Source: Gymnopus androsaceus JB14 | Lineage: Eukaryota; Basidiomycota; Agaricomycetes; Agaricales; Omphalotaceae | Direction: 5' to 3' | Length of the DNA stretch: 64,000 nt | Assembly (NCBI GenBank): GCA_009733575.1 | Contig: ML769478.1 | Location: 142,503-206,502, forward strand | Shown: one piece after another, positions 61,383 to 64,000 of the stretch | Layout: each line of letters begins with the position of its first letter | How positions within the stretch are numbered: position 1 is the stretch's first letter | The notes under the pieces: model-generated | The model's input: the letters and a program-made list of their open reading frames with translations, nothing else | The model's database searches: none | Told to the model about the DNA's origin: nothing | Translations under genes and position numbers: made by a program

Positions 61383-61878
61383 CAAGGGGTGTTCAAAAAA
61401 ATAACCACTGACATGACCTTGGGGGGGGGGTCTGAGAATTCCTTATGGCCGAAAAATTTTTTGTACTATTGAGGCTCTGGGGGCATTTTAGGTTAATTCA
61501 ACTACTGAAATAAGGCTATGAAAACTATTTAAAGCACTTAACATCTCAAATCTCCCTGAAAAACATGGATTCTATAGGATATGATGCATTTTAGTACCAA
61601 TTTAGCACCTCCGTCAAAAAATATTGTCAATGCAAGTGCACTTACACCAGGTTGAATTGAACTTAGATGAACTGCTGTGTATTAATTGCCTCTGAAAATG
61701 TTGTTTGAAGGTGCGAAGAAGAAAAATTTGTTATGTAATACAAATTTGAAGTTGGAAATCCTCCAAAGTGTGGGAAAATTTTACTATATATAGGCAGTGG
61801 AAGGGGGGGGGGGCTTCATGAATCCTTATGACCCAAAAACAAGGTCATGTCGGGACTTAGTGGGTTGAACACCCCTTG
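61383..61878. mobile_element. hAT-type MITE, 496 bp, with 8-bp target duplication
   Basis: Inverted ends of about 38 bp: left 'caaggggtgttca' ... 'gacatgacctt', right its reverse complement ending 'gaacaccccttg'. Flanked by perfect 8-bp direct repeats 'ggtgtgat'. Eight-bp duplications and ends starting CA-(A)-G-G-G-G are hallmarks of hAT elements. No coding capacity; two G runs of 10-11 lie just inside both ends. Confidence 0.85.
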
Positions 61879-61886
61879 GGTGTGAT
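61879..61886. repeat. Target-site duplication, right copy (ggtgtgat)
   Basis: Exact repeat of 61375-61382, immediately after the element's last base. Confidence 0.85.
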
Positions 61887-63041
61887 GTGCTGTGATGTTG
61901 TGTTACTGGTCTGGACTTCAATGTAACCACTGGTGCTACATGGGGTTGCTAAAGGGGTTGTTACTGGCAATGGGGTTGTCAAAAAGAATTATCCCTTCAG
62001 CTTCCTCTTTTTATTGCAATCAACAACACATTCAAAACCTTTCTCTTGGATGACTCAGGTATGTCAAAGCATAAGGATTTTTGTTTATGACATATGTTGC
62101 AAAGCTCTTTGGTGGTGCTCCAGGAGCCTTGGCCTCATCCCATCAGCAAGATTTGCTCCATTTTGGTGCACTCAGGTCTCCTCCTCCTCATGCTCCCTGA
62201 ACCTGCTCAGGTCACCTTGTGCACTGGAACTGACTGACACCACCCAGCTCCTGCCTTCAGTCCTGTGCACCAATTCCATATATAAACACACATTCTCTCA
62301 TGAGAATCTGAGTGTCTCATCCCCACTGATGCTTTGGATTCAAGTGCTTGCAGCTCCTGCATAGTAAGAGCTGCTTTTCTGTTTCCTTGACCTAGCACCT
62401 GAGTCAGATTGCTAGTCCTTGCTATTTTTGGCACTAAGCACCCAAAAGGTCAAGGAACATTGGTTGTGAAACTGTAACATGTAGTGAAATAGAACATAGG
62501 ATTCAGGTTAGCATTGGTTGCAAACTGTAACATTTACTGAAAAAAAACATAGCATGTACTGAGAGCAGGGACATGGGCTGAGAATGGATATCCTGTACTA
62601 AGGCTAAACATAGGATGTGAAACACCAGCTGACCCTTGACTGGTGATGCATGCTTAACATATATTGGGTGTATATGTCATTGAAGATGTTATATTGAATT
62701 CAGATCCGAGCTTGTATCCCCTGCTTTGACCTGTGATATTGCACTGGATCACATCAAAGATTCACACTAGGTCTTGAATATATACTTAAGTTAGACTTAG
62801 GATGAGGTGAACACATGTATTGGATTAAGACATAGGATGCAGGTAAACATGTGCTCCATCTAGTGACATATACTGGATGGAAACTTAGGAAGCAGGTGAA
62901 CATACATTGCATATATTAATATATACTAAATAAAGACATAAGATACAATCAAACATTGGCTATATACATACATGTACTGAGTTAAAATATAGGATTGGAA
63001 CTGACAAAAAAACTTTGCAACCTAGTTTGAAAACCCATGTA
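61887..63041. other. AT-rich repeat-derived region, no gene
   Basis: From 62,450 on, loosely periodic 'ataggat..gaaac..acat' phrases ('cataggatg', 'acatgtactga', 'tatatactgga') recur every 40-70 bp, similar in style to the 60.3-60.6 kb repeats. Frames 61933-62364 and 62207-62434 have no recognisable motif. Confidence 0.45.
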
Positions 63042-63446
63042 CCGTATCTTTTTGACTGTTAGTTCACCAGGTGCTACGTGTTACGCAACGAACTCAATAT
63101 TTCTTAGTTCGGCAGCCAATGCTATGAGTTACGCAATTTTAGTTCATTTGAGGGGGCGCTAGGCGGCAAAATGAGTCTACTTAAATATCGACTCAGAGGC
63201 TCCATGACAAGGACTGGGAATATACCAACTCTAACAACATCCCAGATGAGCCTGATTCGAGAAAGTGTCATTGTTGTTGAAAGTTGTGAATCGTGAATTG
63301 ATCGTGAATGATTCGTTGTATTTTAGCGCCGTTACGGCTTTAGAAATTCTTAGTTTGGGGGTCGATGTTATGCATTACGTCTTCAAAATAACTTAGTTCG
63401 GGGGTACTGTTACGCGTTACGCGAACTATTGGTCAAAAAGATACAG
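63042..63446. mobile_element. Tc1/mariner-type MITE, 405 bp, flanked by TA
   Basis: Inverted ends 'ccgtatctttttgac' and 'gtcaaaaagatacag' continue inward to 'gttagttc/gaactatt' and are flanked on both sides by TA (63040-63041 and 63447-63448). Inside, 'gttacgc' and 'cttagttcgg' motifs are repeated. Non-coding. TA duplications point to the Tc1/mariner superfamily. Confidence 0.7.
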
Positions 63447-63448
63447 TA

Positions 63449-64000
63449 CTTTGGGGTCATAGACATGTGCTGCAAATTATTTTTTGCACAGTATTATTGC
63501 CGTACTCCAACCCACAAAATCAAACTCCATGACAGAGTATCTTGGGTTACTGATTAGGTGATCTCAATGCAAAGATCCCAAAGATGCTAAATAGATACAC
63601 CCAAATAATTGTGCAGCATGGCATTAGTCCTACTTGGGTTGGAGCCAGGACTTCGGTGCCACCCCACATGTGACATGTTACTGCACTTAAATTCAAAACT
63701 ATAGAGTAGTACCCTATTGATTGAGTTTTGACAAGCACTGCTTGTCACAGATAATGTTAAGCTAAACCAATGATAAAGATGTCTATGGTAAATAAGGGAA
63801 ATGTGACAGATGGGTAAGTTTATAGGATTAAAGCAAAGTGTCGATTACTTCGAAGACGTTTGTGACAAGTTTTGAATGAAGAAAAATGATGCCAATGGTT
63901 CAGTCATAGCCTGTTCATCTGGCGATGTGCATTCAGGTATCTGACAGGTGTCACAGGCTAGCTTCGTTATATATCACACCACGTAGCATTCGCCTTCTTG
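63449..64000. other. Unique-looking AT-rich end of the window, no gene
   Basis: A minus-strand frame at 63547-63738 lacks a motif. Nothing supportable up to the window edge. Confidence 0.4.

Noticed and set aside
61411..61431. G-run of about ten bases, considered as a G-quadruplex or regulatory site
   Set aside because: A second run sits at the mirrored position in the same MITE, so it is explained as part of the element's ends.

Overview
This window is nuclear DNA of a basidiomycete fungus, almost certainly one of the Agaricomycetes (mushroom-formers); I cannot name the genus. Reasons: genes are broken by many introns of about 45-65 nt with GT...AG borders, and the gene families are typical of that class: several seven-transmembrane families (DUF6533 type and a GPCR-like one), class I hydrophobins, DUF7330-type proteins, a MYND-finger protein, and remnants of hAT, Copia-like and MITE elements.

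Layout. 1-12,131 is an AT-rich transposon graveyard: a decayed minus-strand gene of a repetitive protein family split by a 330-bp foldback, a truncated hAT transposase that keeps its TATA box and start context, a Copia integrase scrap, and a short LTR element whose 5' LTR carries a 1.65-kb insertion. 12,290-18,389 is a tandem array of three minus-strand DUF6533-type membrane-protein genes; two are a recent duplication sharing a remarkable micro-exon structure. 20,321-24,734 holds a cyclophilin, a secreted carboxylesterase and a small secreted-protein gene whose frame is broken twice. 25,487-30,487 is a nested minus-strand block: DUF7330, secreted kinase-like, secreted kinase-like, DUF7330. 31,017-32,066 is a terminal-inverted-repeat element abutting a 5'-truncated, intron-containing copy of ribosomal protein eL20.

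32,292-44,226 is the most ordinary part: a secreted metallophosphoesterase, a MYND-finger protein, an intron-containing tRNA (probably Trp), a membrane-anchored ubiquitin-fold (UBL3-like) protein and a small FHA-domain protein, separated by long gene-poor stretches. 46,635-54,577 is a diverged segmental duplication in which RRM relics and class I hydrophobins each occur twice, with an intact seven-transmembrane gene only in the second copy. 56,657-59,977 is one large gene for a Mug190/tricalbin-like lipid-transfer and C2 protein. 59,978-64,000 returns to AT-rich repeats and includes two well-bounded MITEs, one with a perfect 8-bp target duplication (hAT type) and one with a TA duplication (Tc1/mariner type).

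Nothing here is an operon or a classical biosynthetic cluster. The theme is local duplication followed by decay: five separate families are present in pairs or triplets, and in most pairs at least one copy carries a single-base frameshift. Some of these indels could be assembly errors rather than biology. All family names are from recognition of motifs by eye; no search was run.
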